Positions 1-9,555 of a stretch of DNA of 64,000 bases are shown one piece after another (positions within the stretch are counted from its first letter, which is position 1; every line of letters begins with the position of its first letter). The position numbers were made by a program, and so were the translations under genes. The DNA comes from Lentisphaera marina (GTDB lineage: Bacteria > Verrucomicrobiota > Lentisphaeria > Lentisphaerales > Lentisphaeraceae), in assembly GCF_028745505.1 (NCBI RefSeq), contig NZ_JAQZZL010000001.1, forward strand, positions 1,795,818 through 1,859,817. Direction: 5' to 3'. Below the pieces are notes generated by a model, which saw only the letters and a program-made list of their open reading frames with translations, was not told where the DNA came from and searched no databases.

Positions 1-1147
1 AACCTTCTAGTTCCTTGGGGATTTGGAAACCCGTTTCTTCAACTAGAGTGGGGTAAATGTCGAGCATTTCTACAGGGCTTTTACAGATCTGTCCCTGTTT
101 TGAACTTGGAGAAGCAATAATTAAGGGAGCACGAGCTGAACGTTCAAAAGCTTTGCGTTTGAACCATAGACCTTTCTCTCCGAGAAAATAACCATGGTCA
201 GACCAAAAGACGATGATCGTTTTATCCATCAAGTTATGTTCTTCTAGAGAATCGAGGATACGACCGATTTGAGCATCTATAAAAGAAACTGTTGCGTAAT
301 ACGCAAGTTTACATTGCTTGGCCTCATCTCGGCTTAAACCCTTGTAGAAATAAGGCCAGCGTTGGCCACCATCACGACTTATAGCTAAAGCAGGGACATC
401 TTCGAGTTCTTTTTTAGCTTCATCGAGGTCTTGAAGTTTGATGTCCTTTATATCGTACATATCGAAATATTTTTTTGGTGCGACGTAAGGGCAATGAGGA
501 TTAAAGAAGCCTGCGGCAATAAAAAAGGCTTTGTTTTTATTAGCCTCAATCATTTTGATCGCTCGGTCGGCTACTAAGCCATCAGTATGTTCATTATCTT
601 CACTGACAGGATCCCACCATGCCATAGAAATGCCAAGGCGGCCTTTCTTGCCTGTTATTCCTCCAGGGTAACGAATGATGTTTTCTTCTTGTGTACGATC
701 AATCCCTATGGGGTTGAAACGTTCAGTCCAAGTCTGCTCATCATCATGGCCATTAGTACCGATGTAAGTGGGGTTTCCGTAATGATAAATTTTACCGACG
801 CGACCTGAGTAGTAATCTTGGCTTTGGAAAAATTCCCCCATGGTAACTAAGTTCGGTATCCGCCCTCGAAGTTTATCGTTTAGGGTGAAGACGCCTAGGT
901 TATTGGGACGTAAACCCGACATGATACTAGCTCGACTGGGGCCGCAAAGAGGTTGTTGGCAATAGGCACGATCAAAAACTGTGCCCATTTTAGCGAGTCT
1001 ATCGAGGTTTGGGGTTTTGACTTGCTTGTTGCCGTAAGGGCCGATGTCGCAATTTAAGTCATCGGCAGAGATAAAGAGAACATTCATTTTTTCTTTAGCA
1101 AAAGTAGTGATGGATATTAATAGGCCAAGGCAGAGTAAGTATTTCAT
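1..1147 (-). CDS. Secreted sulfatase (iduronate-2-sulfatase-like), 3' end outside window
   Basis: Hydrolyses sulfate esters, probably on marine polysaccharides, in the periplasm or outside the cell. The reading frame starts at ATG 1147-1145, preceded by AGGA, and stays open to the window edge, giving 382 codons. The first 17 or so residues (MKYLLCLGLLISITTFA) are a signal peptide. The metal-binding pair DD is near residue 29. The formylglycine motif CGPSR starts at Cys68 and fits the C-x-P-S-R consensus, so the Cys should be oxidised by a formylglycine-generating enzyme not found in this window. Further typical blocks are GRVGKIYH, PHCPYVAPKKYF and SDHGYFLGEKG. The layout resembles iduronate-2-sulfatases, but the true substrate cannot be read from sequence. 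It is divergent from the DUF1552 gene. Confidence 0.93.
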   Translation of the reverse strand, partial: MKYLLCLGLLISITTFAKEKMNVLFISADDLNCDIGPYGNKQVKTPNLDRLAKMGTVFDRAYCQQPLCGPSRASIMSGLRPNNLGVFTLNDKLRGRIPNLVTMGEFFQSQDYYSGRVGKIYHYGNPTYIGTNGHDDEQTWTERFNPIGIDRTQEENIIRYPGGITGKKGRLGISMAWWDPVSEDNEHTDGLVADRAIKMIEANKNKAFFIAAGFFNPHCPYVAPKKYFDMYDIKDIKLQDLDEAKKELEDVPALAISRDGGQRWPYFYKGLSRDEAKQCKLAYYATVSFIDAQIGRILDSLEEHNLMDKTIIVFWSDHGYFLGEKGLWFKRKAFERSARAPLIIASPSSKQGQICKSPVEMLDIYPTLVEETGFQIPKELEG

Positions 1148-1485
1148 AAATTTCCTGTCGTAATTTTTTGATTCCAATTAACTACACCGTTAATAAAGAT
1201 AAGTTGACTTTTTATTTGGATTTTATAGGCGATTATTTTCTCAGCGATAATCTCTTTCCGTAGCTCTATGATTTTTTGCCTAAAGTCTAGAGATATTTTT
1301 TTGATAAACTGTAACATTTATAAAAAGTCTCCGCTATTATATTATTAGTTGTCTAAAAATAATTATTTCATACGTCTATACTTTTACAGCTCAATCACTC
1401 TTGGTATATAAAGGTGTTAAATTGTGAATGAGCTTGTAAGAAAATACAATTTTTCAACGTAAAAGAGTTAAAAGCGGAGAACGCT
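1148..1485. other. Divergent intergenic region
   Basis: This 338-bp AT-rich gap separates a leftward sulfatase from a rightward DUF1552 gene and must hold both promoters. No convincing gene or strong hairpin was seen. The word GTCTATA at 1374-1380 recurs at 6047-6053 upstream of the sulfatase-fucosidase gene, which may be chance. Confidence 0.5.
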
Positions 1486-2781
1486 ATGTATGTGAAAAAA
1501 TTTATGCCTCTGGATCGCCGGACTTTTCTTAGAGGAGCCGGTGGTGCATTAATGAGCTTGCCGATGATGGAAGCTATGGGAGATACGGCCAAAGACTCCA
1601 TGAAATCTCCCAAAAGAATGGTCTGTGGAGCAATTTTTTATGGCTTCATGCCAAAGTATTTTAATCCAGTCGATTCGGGTTCAAACTATACACTCCCAGC
1701 TCTTTTAAAGCCTTTGGCTAAGCACAAGAATGATTTTACTGTTTTTGGAGGGCTTGATCATAATATGGGGGGCGGCCATCAAAGTACGCGTTATTTCCTC
1801 AATGGCATACAGATTAGTGAGGCCGCTGCTTACAAGGAAGGAAATATTTCTCTAGACCAAAAGGCGGCTCAGTTTGTAGGCGCTCAAACGAGATATCCAT
1901 CTCTAGTCTTGGGTGCGACGAGTAATGCATTTAACATGATTTCATGGTCTTCTAATAGCATTGCAAAAGTCCAAGTTTCTAAAGTATCTCATCTATACTC
2001 ACTTTTATTTCAGGACATGGGAGCTCGTCAAAAAACAAAATTTGAAAAACGATTAAAAGACAAATCCTCCATTTTGGATTTGGTTTGTCATGATGCGAAA
2101 AAACATGAATCGAAGTTTAGTAAAAAAGATAAAGAGAAACTTGATCAGTACTTTACGTCTATTCGCGAGCTTGAAAAAAGAGCAGAGCAATCGCGTCAAT
2201 GGATGCATAAAAGTAAACCCAAAACAGACTATGTTCTAGATCGCGATATTGATCAATTAGATCTCGCACAAAGGATGAACTTTTACTACGATTTGATGGT
2301 TTTAGCTCTACAGACTGATTCTACGAGAGTCATTAGTTTAAGTTTTTCAGCACTCGGTTCAAATTACGGTGGTTTTGAAGGCGTCGCACACGATTATCAT
2401 ACCTTGTCGCATCATGGGAATGTACAGGAGACAATGGATGAATTGTTGATTATTGAAAAAGCCTACATGCAGGGTTTTGCTTATTTTCTGGATAAGCTTA
2501 AAGAAGTTAAAGAACCCTCGGGGCAAACTCTTTTTGATTCTACAATGTCACTATTTGGTAGTGGCATGAGTAGTGGTAATTCCCATAGCAATCGCAATCT
2601 CCCCGTCGTTTTAGCTGGGGGAGGTTTCAAGCATGGTGAACATAAGCATTATGCTCGTCAATCTGGGGGCGCTTCGGTAGAATTGTGTAATCTCTACTTG
2701 TCGATGTTGCAGAACTTTGGCTTAGATATTGATAGCTTTAATCGTTCAACAGGCCCACTTCAAGGTTTGGAGACGGTGTAA
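1486..2781 (+). CDS. DUF1552 family secreted protein
   Basis: Protein of 431 residues of unknown reaction. The N-terminus carries DRRTFLRGAGG, a twin-arginine-like signal, so it is probably exported folded. The DUF1552 body includes FGGLDH near residue 90, a long helical middle, and a C-terminal block with GSGMSSGNSHSNRNLP and LAGGGFKHG. Start ATG 1486 has GGAG seven bases upstream; an inner ATG (MPLDRRTF) is less well placed. The stop codon overlaps the next start as TAATG, so the two genes are translationally coupled. In this bacterial group DUF1552 genes almost always sit beside DUF1592/DUF1588 genes. A paralogue is at 51928-53256. Confidence 0.9.
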   Translation: MYVKKFMPLDRRTFLRGAGGALMSLPMMEAMGDTAKDSMKSPKRMVCGAIFYGFMPKYFNPVDSGSNYTLPALLKPLAKHKNDFTVFGGLDHNMGGGHQSTRYFLNGIQISEAAAYKEGNISLDQKAAQFVGAQTRYPSLVLGATSNAFNMISWSSNSIAKVQVSKVSHLYSLLFQDMGARQKTKFEKRLKDKSSILDLVCHDAKKHESKFSKKDKEKLDQYFTSIRELEKRAEQSRQWMHKSKPKTDYVLDRDIDQLDLAQRMNFYYDLMVLALQTDSTRVISLSFSALGSNYGGFEGVAHDYHTLSHHGNVQETMDELLIIEKAYMQGFAYFLDKLKEVKEPSGQTLFDSTMSLFGSGMSSGNSHSNRNLPVVLAGGGFKHGEHKHYARQSGGASVELCNLYLSMLQNFGLDIDSFNRSTGPLQGLETV

Positions 2782-5333
2782 TGAAGTATGTTCTTTGTGT
2801 TTTATTAAGTCTTCTTTCACTAAAAGCAGCAAATGACAATAATTTAAAAATTGATGCATCAGTATTGCGTCCCTTTGTGGAAAGCTATTGCATTAAATGC
2901 CATGGAGAAGATAAGCAAAAGGGTGATGTTCGTCTCGATCAACTTTTTATAGAGGGTAGCAATGATGTCGACCTAAGTTCAGAACATCGCGTTTTTGATT
3001 TAAATGATATCCTTGATCAGCTTCACTTAGGTGAAATGCCTCCCAAAAAGGAAGAAAAACAGCCCAAATTTGAAGAGATTAAAGAAATAACTGATTTCTT
3101 GAGTAAAACTCTTTTGGATCTAGAAAAAAATAGTAAGGCTTCAGGAGCCGTACTGCGTCGTTTAACTATTCAGGAATACAAAAATACAGTACGAGACCTA
3201 CTTGGCTTAGACACGAATATGCTGGATTATACAAAGAGTTTTCCCGCAGATGATGAGGATCATGGTTTTTTAAATATTGGTGAAAGCCAAATCATGTCAG
3301 AGAGTCATTTAGATTCTTATTTAGATGCCGCTAAAAAGTATTTAGATATAGCTTTTCAGTTTGGCCCCAAAAGGCAGAAAACTCTCGTATCTCTGGAACC
3401 CAATGATTGGGGCTTGGAAATGAAGACTAATGGAGATTGGGTTTTTAAGTTTAACAATCAGCATAAATATATTGATATCGGATCAGGTCAGCGTGATTTA
3501 GACGATAAAAATTCCATGGCTACTGCACCTGAAAAATTAATGTATCAGAGACATAAATTAAAATCCGGATATTATAAAATTCGTATCAAAGCAGAAGCGG
3601 CCAATCGTTTAAGTCATCCTTATGATGTTAGTATGATTCCTTGTGACCTCACAGTTCCGATGCAACTGGGCCTTTATTCAGCTGATTCTCAAATGGGAAT
3701 TACTCCTTCTGGGACGAACCATCGCAAACTTTTGAAAGTGTATGATCTTAAAGATAATGAGACAGGGGATTACGAATTAACGGTCTGGCTAAACTCAGGT
3801 CAATTCCCCTTTGTGAATTGGCAGAATGGCCCTGGTGTATCGGATTCTTGGATGCGCTACGTGGTAGCTAAGTATCATGATGATATTACTTATTCTGCTA
3901 AGCAGGGAGCTCATCGTTATACGATCAGCGGAAAAAACACCGTTCCTGGTCGCATGGTTTCAGAATCTTGGCAGGGACCAGTTATTCGAATTCATGGCTT
4001 TGAAATGGAGGGGCCTCTAGATCATTTACCCACAGCGAATGACCTTTACCTAGGTGGCAAGAGAACTCAGATTAGGCTAGATGAGGCGATAAATTCATTT
4101 GCGGAGAAAGCCTATCGCAGACCTTTAGAAGAAGGTGAAATGCAAGCCTATATAAAAATGGCTCGAGATATGGTTCAGTTTGAAGGTAAAACTCAACGCC
4201 AAGCACTTCTTTTGGCACTTCAGGCCGTGATGGTTTCACGTGATTTTCTCTATATTTCTGAGAAATCAGAACCAGGTAAAGAACTTAATTCCTATGAGAT
4301 TGCTAGTCGACTTTCATACGCAATTTGGGGATCCCTTCCCGATGAAAAGCTTTTAAACTTGGCGCAAGCTGACTTATTGAAGGACAAGGAAGTTCGTCGT
4401 GAAGCAAGTGAATGGATGCTAAAAGATCCCAAAGCAGAATTTTTCACCAATAGTTTTACCAACAGTTGGCTGCATTTATCCAAGTTAGGAGAAATGCCTC
4501 CTGATAAACGCAAGTTTTATAATTATTATCGCGACAATTTGAAAGAATATATGAGGGATGAGAGTCGCATGTTTTTCGATTACATCCTAAAAAATAATAA
4601 AGCTATATCAGACTTTATAGATGCGGATTATTCATTTATCAATAAGCAGCTAGCGGATCTTTATGGCATTGAAGGAGTTCAACAAGAAGAGCTTAAAAAA
4701 ATGGCACTTCCAGCCAATATAGGTCGTGGAGGTTTGTTGGGTCAGGCATCGATTTTAACACTTACAGCTAATGGTGTAGATACTTCTCCAATCATTCGTG
4801 GCGTATGGGTTCTTGAAAATATTTTAGGAACGCCACCAGCGCCACCTCCACCAGATGTTGAGCCACTAGAGCCCGATGTACGAGGAGCAAAAACCCTTAA
4901 AGAGCGCTTGGCAAAGCACCGTGATGTGGAAGCTTGTGCTGACTGTCACTCCAAAATAGATCCCTATGGTTTTCCACTAGAACTCTACGACCCAATAGGT
5001 GAGTTTAGGCCTCGCTATAATCGCAATGTTTGGGATACAAGAAAAAATAAAAAGTGGATTCGCAATGGCCATAAAGTTGATGGCTCATCAGAGCTGCCCG
5101 GCGGTGAACAGCTAAGTGATTTAGCCTCGCTCAAAAAGGTACTCATGTCGCGTAAGGATTTATTTGCTCGAAACCTAACTAATAAACTTTTGAAACACGC
5201 AGTAGGGCGCCATTTAACGCGAAGTGACAAAGATGAAGTGAGTAAGATTTTGGAGCAAGAAAAAGCATCAAATTATCCCTTTAAGGATTTGTTGATTGAT
5301 GTGATTTCTTCAGATGCCTTTATACGGAAATAG
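2781..5333 (+). CDS. Planctomycete-type cytochrome c / DUF1587-DUF1592-DUF1588-DUF1585 protein
   Basis: Secreted protein of 850 residues with a signal peptide (about 1-16). Domains in order: a PSD1-type heme site CIKCHG at about 37-42; a DUF1587 block (VLRRLTIQEYKNTVRDLLGL) at about 130; a DUF1595-like stretch (AYRRPLEEGEMQAY); DUF1592 (YEIASRLSYAIWG); DUF1588 (GRGGLLGQASILTLTANG, then a proline run); a second heme-type motif CADCHS at Cys719; and a C-terminal DUF1585. The two CxxCH motifs suggest covalent heme and redox work outside the membrane, perhaps with the DUF1552 partner. The real substrate is unknown. The ATG overlaps the upstream stop. It lacks the extra discoidin-like insert seen in the paralogue at 53269-56745. 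Confidence 0.9.
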   Translation: MKYVLCVLLSLLSLKAANDNNLKIDASVLRPFVESYCIKCHGEDKQKGDVRLDQLFIEGSNDVDLSSEHRVFDLNDILDQLHLGEMPPKKEEKQPKFEEIKEITDFLSKTLLDLEKNSKASGAVLRRLTIQEYKNTVRDLLGLDTNMLDYTKSFPADDEDHGFLNIGESQIMSESHLDSYLDAAKKYLDIAFQFGPKRQKTLVSLEPNDWGLEMKTNGDWVFKFNNQHKYIDIGSGQRDLDDKNSMATAPEKLMYQRHKLKSGYYKIRIKAEAANRLSHPYDVSMIPCDLTVPMQLGLYSADSQMGITPSGTNHRKLLKVYDLKDNETGDYELTVWLNSGQFPFVNWQNGPGVSDSWMRYVVAKYHDDITYSAKQGAHRYTISGKNTVPGRMVSESWQGPVIRIHGFEMEGPLDHLPTANDLYLGGKRTQIRLDEAINSFAEKAYRRPLEEGEMQAYIKMARDMVQFEGKTQRQALLLALQAVMVSRDFLYISEKSEPGKELNSYEIASRLSYAIWGSLPDEKLLNLAQADLLKDKEVRREASEWMLKDPKAEFFTNSFTNSWLHLSKLGEMPPDKRKFYNYYRDNLKEYMRDESRMFFDYILKNNKAISDFIDADYSFINKQLADLYGIEGVQQEELKKMALPANIGRGGLLGQASILTLTANGVDTSPIIRGVWVLENILGTPPAPPPPDVEPLEPDVRGAKTLKERLAKHRDVEACADCHSKIDPYGFPLELYDPIGEFRPRYNRNVWDTRKNKKWIRNGHKVDGSSELPGGEQLSDLASLKKVLMSRKDLFARNLTNKLLKHAVGRHLTRSDKDEVSKILEQEKASNYPFKDLLIDVISSDAFIRK

Positions 5334-5344
5334 CTTTACTAAAA

Positions 5345-5938
5345 CTATTCAAGTTGCTCTCTAAGGCGAGCAACTTCTTCAATCAACTTTGCTTTAACCC
5401 GGCCTCTAAGGCGGTAAACTGATTGACTTTGAATATCTAAAATATTGGCGATTTCCTCTAGGCTATATCCTTGGACAGTAAGCTTAAAGGCTTCGATAGC
5501 TTTGCCGGAAAAGGATGAGGAAATATTTGTTAAAGCCTGATTAGTTAAATAGTTCTCCCATTCACGAATGGCAATTTCATCTATTTCGGGGAGCTCGGAA
5601 CTTCTTAAGTTTACATCTTTTTCGGCAACGTGACTAAGCTTGTCTTTGTGGCGCATTTTTTTTCTTATAAAATCTGCGATACAATTTTTTGTGATGGTCG
5701 CTAAATAACTCCTAAAACGTCGAATTTCTCCTTCATCCATTTTTGGTAGGCGATTCCATAGGCGCAATAAAATATCTTGCATGATATCACCCGCATCATC
5801 TTTATTCATTCCCGCAGAACGGATGATGGCATAAATGTATTTGTGATAGACTTGAAGAAATTCTTCCCAAGCGTGATTATCATGCTGATTTTTGACTTTT
5901 TGAATAAGTGTATGACGAGTTTTATAGACGTCTTCCAT
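5345..5938 (-). CDS. ECF-like sigma-70 family RNA polymerase sigma factor
   Basis: Sigma factor of 197 residues. Region 2 (AGDIMQDILLRLWNRL, then FRSYLATITKNCIADFIRKK) and region 4 with a helix-turn-helix (YSLEEIANILDIQSQSVYRL) are both visible. ATG 5938 has GGAA six bases upstream and is preferred over TTG 5950. A short block EWENYLT followed by SGKAIEAF links it to the sigma factor at 58897-59484. No anti-sigma gene or kinase adjoins it. It is convergent with the DUF1552/DUF1592 pair and divergent from the sulfatase-fucosidase gene, so either neighbour could be its target; that is inference. Confidence 0.88.
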   Translation of the reverse strand: MEDVYKTRHTLIQKVKNQHDNHAWEEFLQVYHKYIYAIIRSAGMNKDDAGDIMQDILLRLWNRLPKMDEGEIRRFRSYLATITKNCIADFIRKKMRHKDKLSHVAEKDVNLRSSELPEIDEIAIREWENYLTNQALTNISSSFSGKAIEAFKLTVQGYSLEEIANILDIQSQSVYRLRGRVKAKLIEEVARLREQLE

Positions 5939-6112
5939 GTGTGTTTCCAAGCTTTAAATAAGTGCATTAATATAAGTTAGATATAAATCATATGTCAAGC
6001 TTGAGTAGATCCGAATTCATAGAAAGCAATAAAAAATCAAAGTACTGTCTATAAGTCAAAAAACGTTGCGTCTCTTTAAGTGAAGTAACATTCTTAACAA
6101 ACGGAGACACCA

Positions 6113-9100
6113 ATGAAAATTAGAAGTTTTTTATTTAAACTTAGTTTTGCTGCAGCTAGTTTGGCAGCAGTAGCGGCCGAGAAGCCGAATATATTATTTG
6201 TCATGTCAGATGACCATACAACTCAGGGAATAGGAGCATACGGCGGGCGATTGGCGCAATTTAACCCAACGCCGACGATAGACAGCTTGGCCAAGGAGGG
6301 CGCTTTACTAAGTAATACTTTTTGTACTAATGGAATTTGTACACCAAGTCGAGCCTCCATTATGACGGGGCAGTATAGTGCGGTGAATGGAGCGCCTATT
6401 TTAGCCGATCCATTACCAGTAGAAAAGCAATATTTAGCTTACGAAATGAAAAAAGCTGGCTACAGCACAGCAGTGATCGGCAAGTGGCATTTACACGACC
6501 GCCCAGAAGCGTTCGATTATTATAAAGTACTGAAAGGACAGGGTAAGTATTTTGATCCTAGTTTTTTTGAAACGGGTAAAAAAGGTATGGTACAGATGAA
6601 AGGCCATAGCTCAGATTGCATTACCGATTCCGTTTTAAGTTATCTAGATAATCGCGATAAAACAAAACCTTTTTTCCTTAAGTATCATTTCAAAGCACCT
6701 CATGATATGTTTGAGAATGCTCCGCGTTACGATTCCTATCTAAAGGATGCCGTTATTCCAGAGCCCGCCAATATGTGGGATAAGGGCAATCACGGATCAA
6801 TTGCCACACGTGGTCACAATGATGAATTAATCAATAAAATTGGGACTTCAGTCGGTAAGAGAAACCCTCGTCGCAATATGGGACTTGACCTATCGAAGGC
6901 ATTCCCCAAGGAAGCCATAAGTCAGGATTTATCTGATAAGGAATACAAAAAGCAAGCCTACCAAACGTATATCAAAAAATACCTTCGTTGCGTTAAGGGT
7001 GTCGATGACAATTTAAAGCGTGTGGTTGATTACCTTAAAGCTAAAGGACTTTACGATAATACAGTGATTATCTATACGGGAGACCAAGGTTTCATGCTTG
7101 GGGAACATGACTACATTGATAAACGTTGGGCCTATGAAGAGACCATGCGCATGCCAATGATTATTCGTTACCCAAAAAGTGTGAAAGCGGGTTCGAAGCA
7201 TAGCTTTATCAACGAGAACGTTGACTTTGCGCCAACCATGTTGGATTTTGCGGGAGCCGCAACACCAGAATATATGCAGGGTACAAGCTTTAAAGATGAA
7301 CTCGAATCAGGTCAAGAAAATGAATCAACTAAGCAAGCAGCTTATTATCATTATTGGATGAATATGTTTCATCACGACAACCCTGCGCATATTGCCATTC
7401 GTACTAAGACACACAAACTTATTATGTTCTATGGGTCTTCTTGGTCAAATGAAGCTACAACACCTCCAGCTTGGGAACTCTATGATTTGGTGAATGACCC
7501 TAGAGAGATGAATAATGTGTATGATAAAGCAGAAAACCTAGCTTTAATTAAAGAACTCAAAGCACAACTCAAACAATTACGTGCAGACTACAAAGAAGAT
7601 GATAAAAAATTCCCCTTTAACGAGATTATTGAAGAATACTGGGATTATGATGCTGAAGACCGTCAGAAAGCGATAGAGATTTCTAAGAAAATGGCCGCAA
7701 AACCAATGAAAACGCGTTATACCGCCGATTGGAAATCACTTGATTCACGTCCAGTGCCCGAATGGTATAACAAAGCGAAGTTTGGTATTTTTATTCACTG
7801 GGGACTCTATTCAGTACCTGCATTTGCCCCTCATGGTACTTATGCTGAATGGTACTGGAATGCTCTGAAAGTTAAACCAGTTGGTCAAAAAGAAATCAAG
7901 ATGTCACGCCACCTTAAAGTGAACGAGTTTCACAATCGTGTTTATGGTAAAGATTTTGGCTATGAGGATTTTCGCGAGAAATTTAATTGCGAAATGTTTG
8001 ATCCTAATCAGTGGGCCGATATTTTCAAAAAATCCGGTGCTAAATATGTCGTCTTGACAGCTAAGCATCACGATGGTTACACACTTTGGCCCAATAAGGA
8101 AGCAAGTAAATCATTTGGCATGCCATGGAACACAGTAGATTCAGGCCCGGGTCGCGATCTTTGTCAAGAACTGGGAGATGCAGTTCGTGCCAAAGGCGAC
8201 ATGAAAATGGGCTATTACTACTCGATTTGGGATTGGTTTAATCCCTATGACGACCGTATCGATATAAAACGAAAAGCTAACAATATTGATATGAAAAAAC
8301 ATAATAAATACATTCGTGAAGTTATGTATCCACAATTTCGTGAACTCGTTAACAAATATAAACCAGCACTCATTTTTTCAGATGGCGACTGGTGGGCAGA
8401 TGATAATTTCTGGCAGACTAAACCGCTTTTGGCACAACTATTCAATGGTGCAATGAACCGTGATGAAGTGGTGATAAACGATCGTTGGGGCAAAGGTCGT
8501 GGTAAGCATGGTGGTTATTTCACAACTGAATATGGTTCTGGTTTTGAAGGTATTGATAAACCCTGGGAAGAAAATCGTGGTATGGGGCACTCATTTGGCT
8601 TTAACCGCAATGAAGATTACACGCAGTACAATAGCACTCGCAAGCTTGTCTTTATGCTCGTTGACTTGGTGAGCCGTGGCGGTAATCTATTGCTTAATAT
8701 TGGTCCGACGGCTGATGGTCGTATACCAGTAGTGATGCAGAATCGACTTATCGATATGGGTAAATGGCTGGAAGTAAATGGTGAGGCAATCTACGATACC
8801 GTAGTATGGAAAAAAGCCTGTCAGTGGAGTGAGGGCAATGTGCCTAAGTTCACAGCTTCTGATTTTAAATCTGGCTTTCCGATTTTTGAAATGACTCTGG
8901 AGCCAAAACCAGGCAATGCCCATAAAGAACTCTATTTCACTAAAAAGGCTGATACAATTTACGGTATGCTTCCAGTTTGGCCTGATAGCGGTAAAATTGA
9001 GATCCGCGATATCGAAGTAAGCCCCGACACCAAAGTAACTATGCTGGGTGTTGATGGTGAACTTAAATTTGCGAAGACCGCAAAGGGTATTGAGGTTATT

Positions 9101-9172
9101 CTCCCTCAATTGAACCCGACAAAATTACCCTGTAAAGATATTTTTACTGTGAAGATAAGCCATGCAAAATAA
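6113..9172 (+). CDS. Bifunctional sulfatase / GH29 alpha-L-fucosidase fusion
   Basis: One chain of 1019 residues carries two enzymes. A signal peptide covers about 1-22. The sulfatase half (about 25-515) has the DD metal pair, the formylglycine motif CTPSR at Cys76, GKWHLHD, and TGDQGFMLGEHDY. A linker follows, then a GH29 fucosidase half from about 545 with the family signature KFGIFIHWGLYSVPAF. The likely catalytic nucleophile is Asp757 in IFSDGDWW, and NLLLNIGPTADG lies further on. ATG 6113 has GGAG in front. The pairing suggests stepwise removal of sulfate and fucose from sulfated fucans such as fucoidan; this substrate is inferred. No frameshift lies between the halves. The last 50 or so codons are duplicated downstream. 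Confidence 0.93.
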   Translation: MKIRSFLFKLSFAAASLAAVAAEKPNILFVMSDDHTTQGIGAYGGRLAQFNPTPTIDSLAKEGALLSNTFCTNGICTPSRASIMTGQYSAVNGAPILADPLPVEKQYLAYEMKKAGYSTAVIGKWHLHDRPEAFDYYKVLKGQGKYFDPSFFETGKKGMVQMKGHSSDCITDSVLSYLDNRDKTKPFFLKYHFKAPHDMFENAPRYDSYLKDAVIPEPANMWDKGNHGSIATRGHNDELINKIGTSVGKRNPRRNMGLDLSKAFPKEAISQDLSDKEYKKQAYQTYIKKYLRCVKGVDDNLKRVVDYLKAKGLYDNTVIIYTGDQGFMLGEHDYIDKRWAYEETMRMPMIIRYPKSVKAGSKHSFINENVDFAPTMLDFAGAATPEYMQGTSFKDELESGQENESTKQAAYYHYWMNMFHHDNPAHIAIRTKTHKLIMFYGSSWSNEATTPPAWELYDLVNDPREMNNVYDKAENLALIKELKAQLKQLRADYKEDDKKFPFNEIIEEYWDYDAEDRQKAIEISKKMAAKPMKTRYTADWKSLDSRPVPEWYNKAKFGIFIHWGLYSVPAFAPHGTYAEWYWNALKVKPVGQKEIKMSRHLKVNEFHNRVYGKDFGYEDFREKFNCEMFDPNQWADIFKKSGAKYVVLTAKHHDGYTLWPNKEASKSFGMPWNTVDSGPGRDLCQELGDAVRAKGDMKMGYYYSIWDWFNPYDDRIDIKRKANNIDMKKHNKYIREVMYPQFRELVNKYKPALIFSDGDWWADDNFWQTKPLLAQLFNGAMNRDEVVINDRWGKGRGKHGGYFTTEYGSGFEGIDKPWEENRGMGHSFGFNRNEDYTQYNSTRKLVFMLVDLVSRGGNLLLNIGPTADGRIPVVMQNRLIDMGKWLEVNGEAIYDTVVWKKACQWSEGNVPKFTASDFKSGFPIFEMTLEPKPGNAHKELYFTKKADTIYGMLPVWPDSGKIEIRDIEVSPDTKVTMLGVDGELKFAKTAKGIEVILPQLNPTKLPCKDIFTVKISHAK

Positions 9173-9194
9173 CGCGTAGCATAAGATATATTAC

Positions 9195-9229
9195 TAAAAA
9201 GAGCTCTGAAAAATCAGAGCTCTTTTTTT
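9195..9229. terminator. Bidirectional Rho-independent terminator, copy 1
   Basis: The stem GAGCTCTGA / TCAGAGCTC with loop AAAA is flanked by an A run on the left and a T run on the right. It can stop transcription from the fucosidase side and, on the other strand, from the right. Confidence 0.9.
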
Positions 9230-9486
9230 ATTAAAGGATTGTTCTTTTTATGGTAGTAAATTTTTAACGAACGGCCGTTTCTTCTTCGTCAATTATTTCC
9301 TTATCAAGCTCACTATCGAAGTAAGCCCTGACACAAAAATAACTATGCTGGGTGTTGATGGTGAACTTAAATTTGCGAAGACCGCAAAGGGTATTGAAGT
9401 CATTCTCCCCCAACTGACCCCGACAAAATCACCCTGTAAGGATATTTTTACTTTGAAGATAAGCCATGCAAAATAAAGTGTATTAC

Positions 9487-9521
9487 TAAAAAGAGCTCTG
9501 AAAAATCAGAGCTCTTTTTTT
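9487..9521. terminator. Bidirectional Rho-independent terminator, copy 2
   Basis: Duplicate of the terminator at 9195-9229 with the same stem and a T run, inside the second unit of the tandem duplication. It now serves the convergent gene at 9556-11802. Confidence 0.9.
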
Positions 9522-9555
9522 ATGAAAAGATTGTTTGTTTTATGGTACGAAGTTC

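Noticed and set aside
8687-9109. Minus-strand open frame of 140 codons inside the fucosidase half
   Set aside because: Shadow of a well-supported GH29 domain; product has no recognisable domain.
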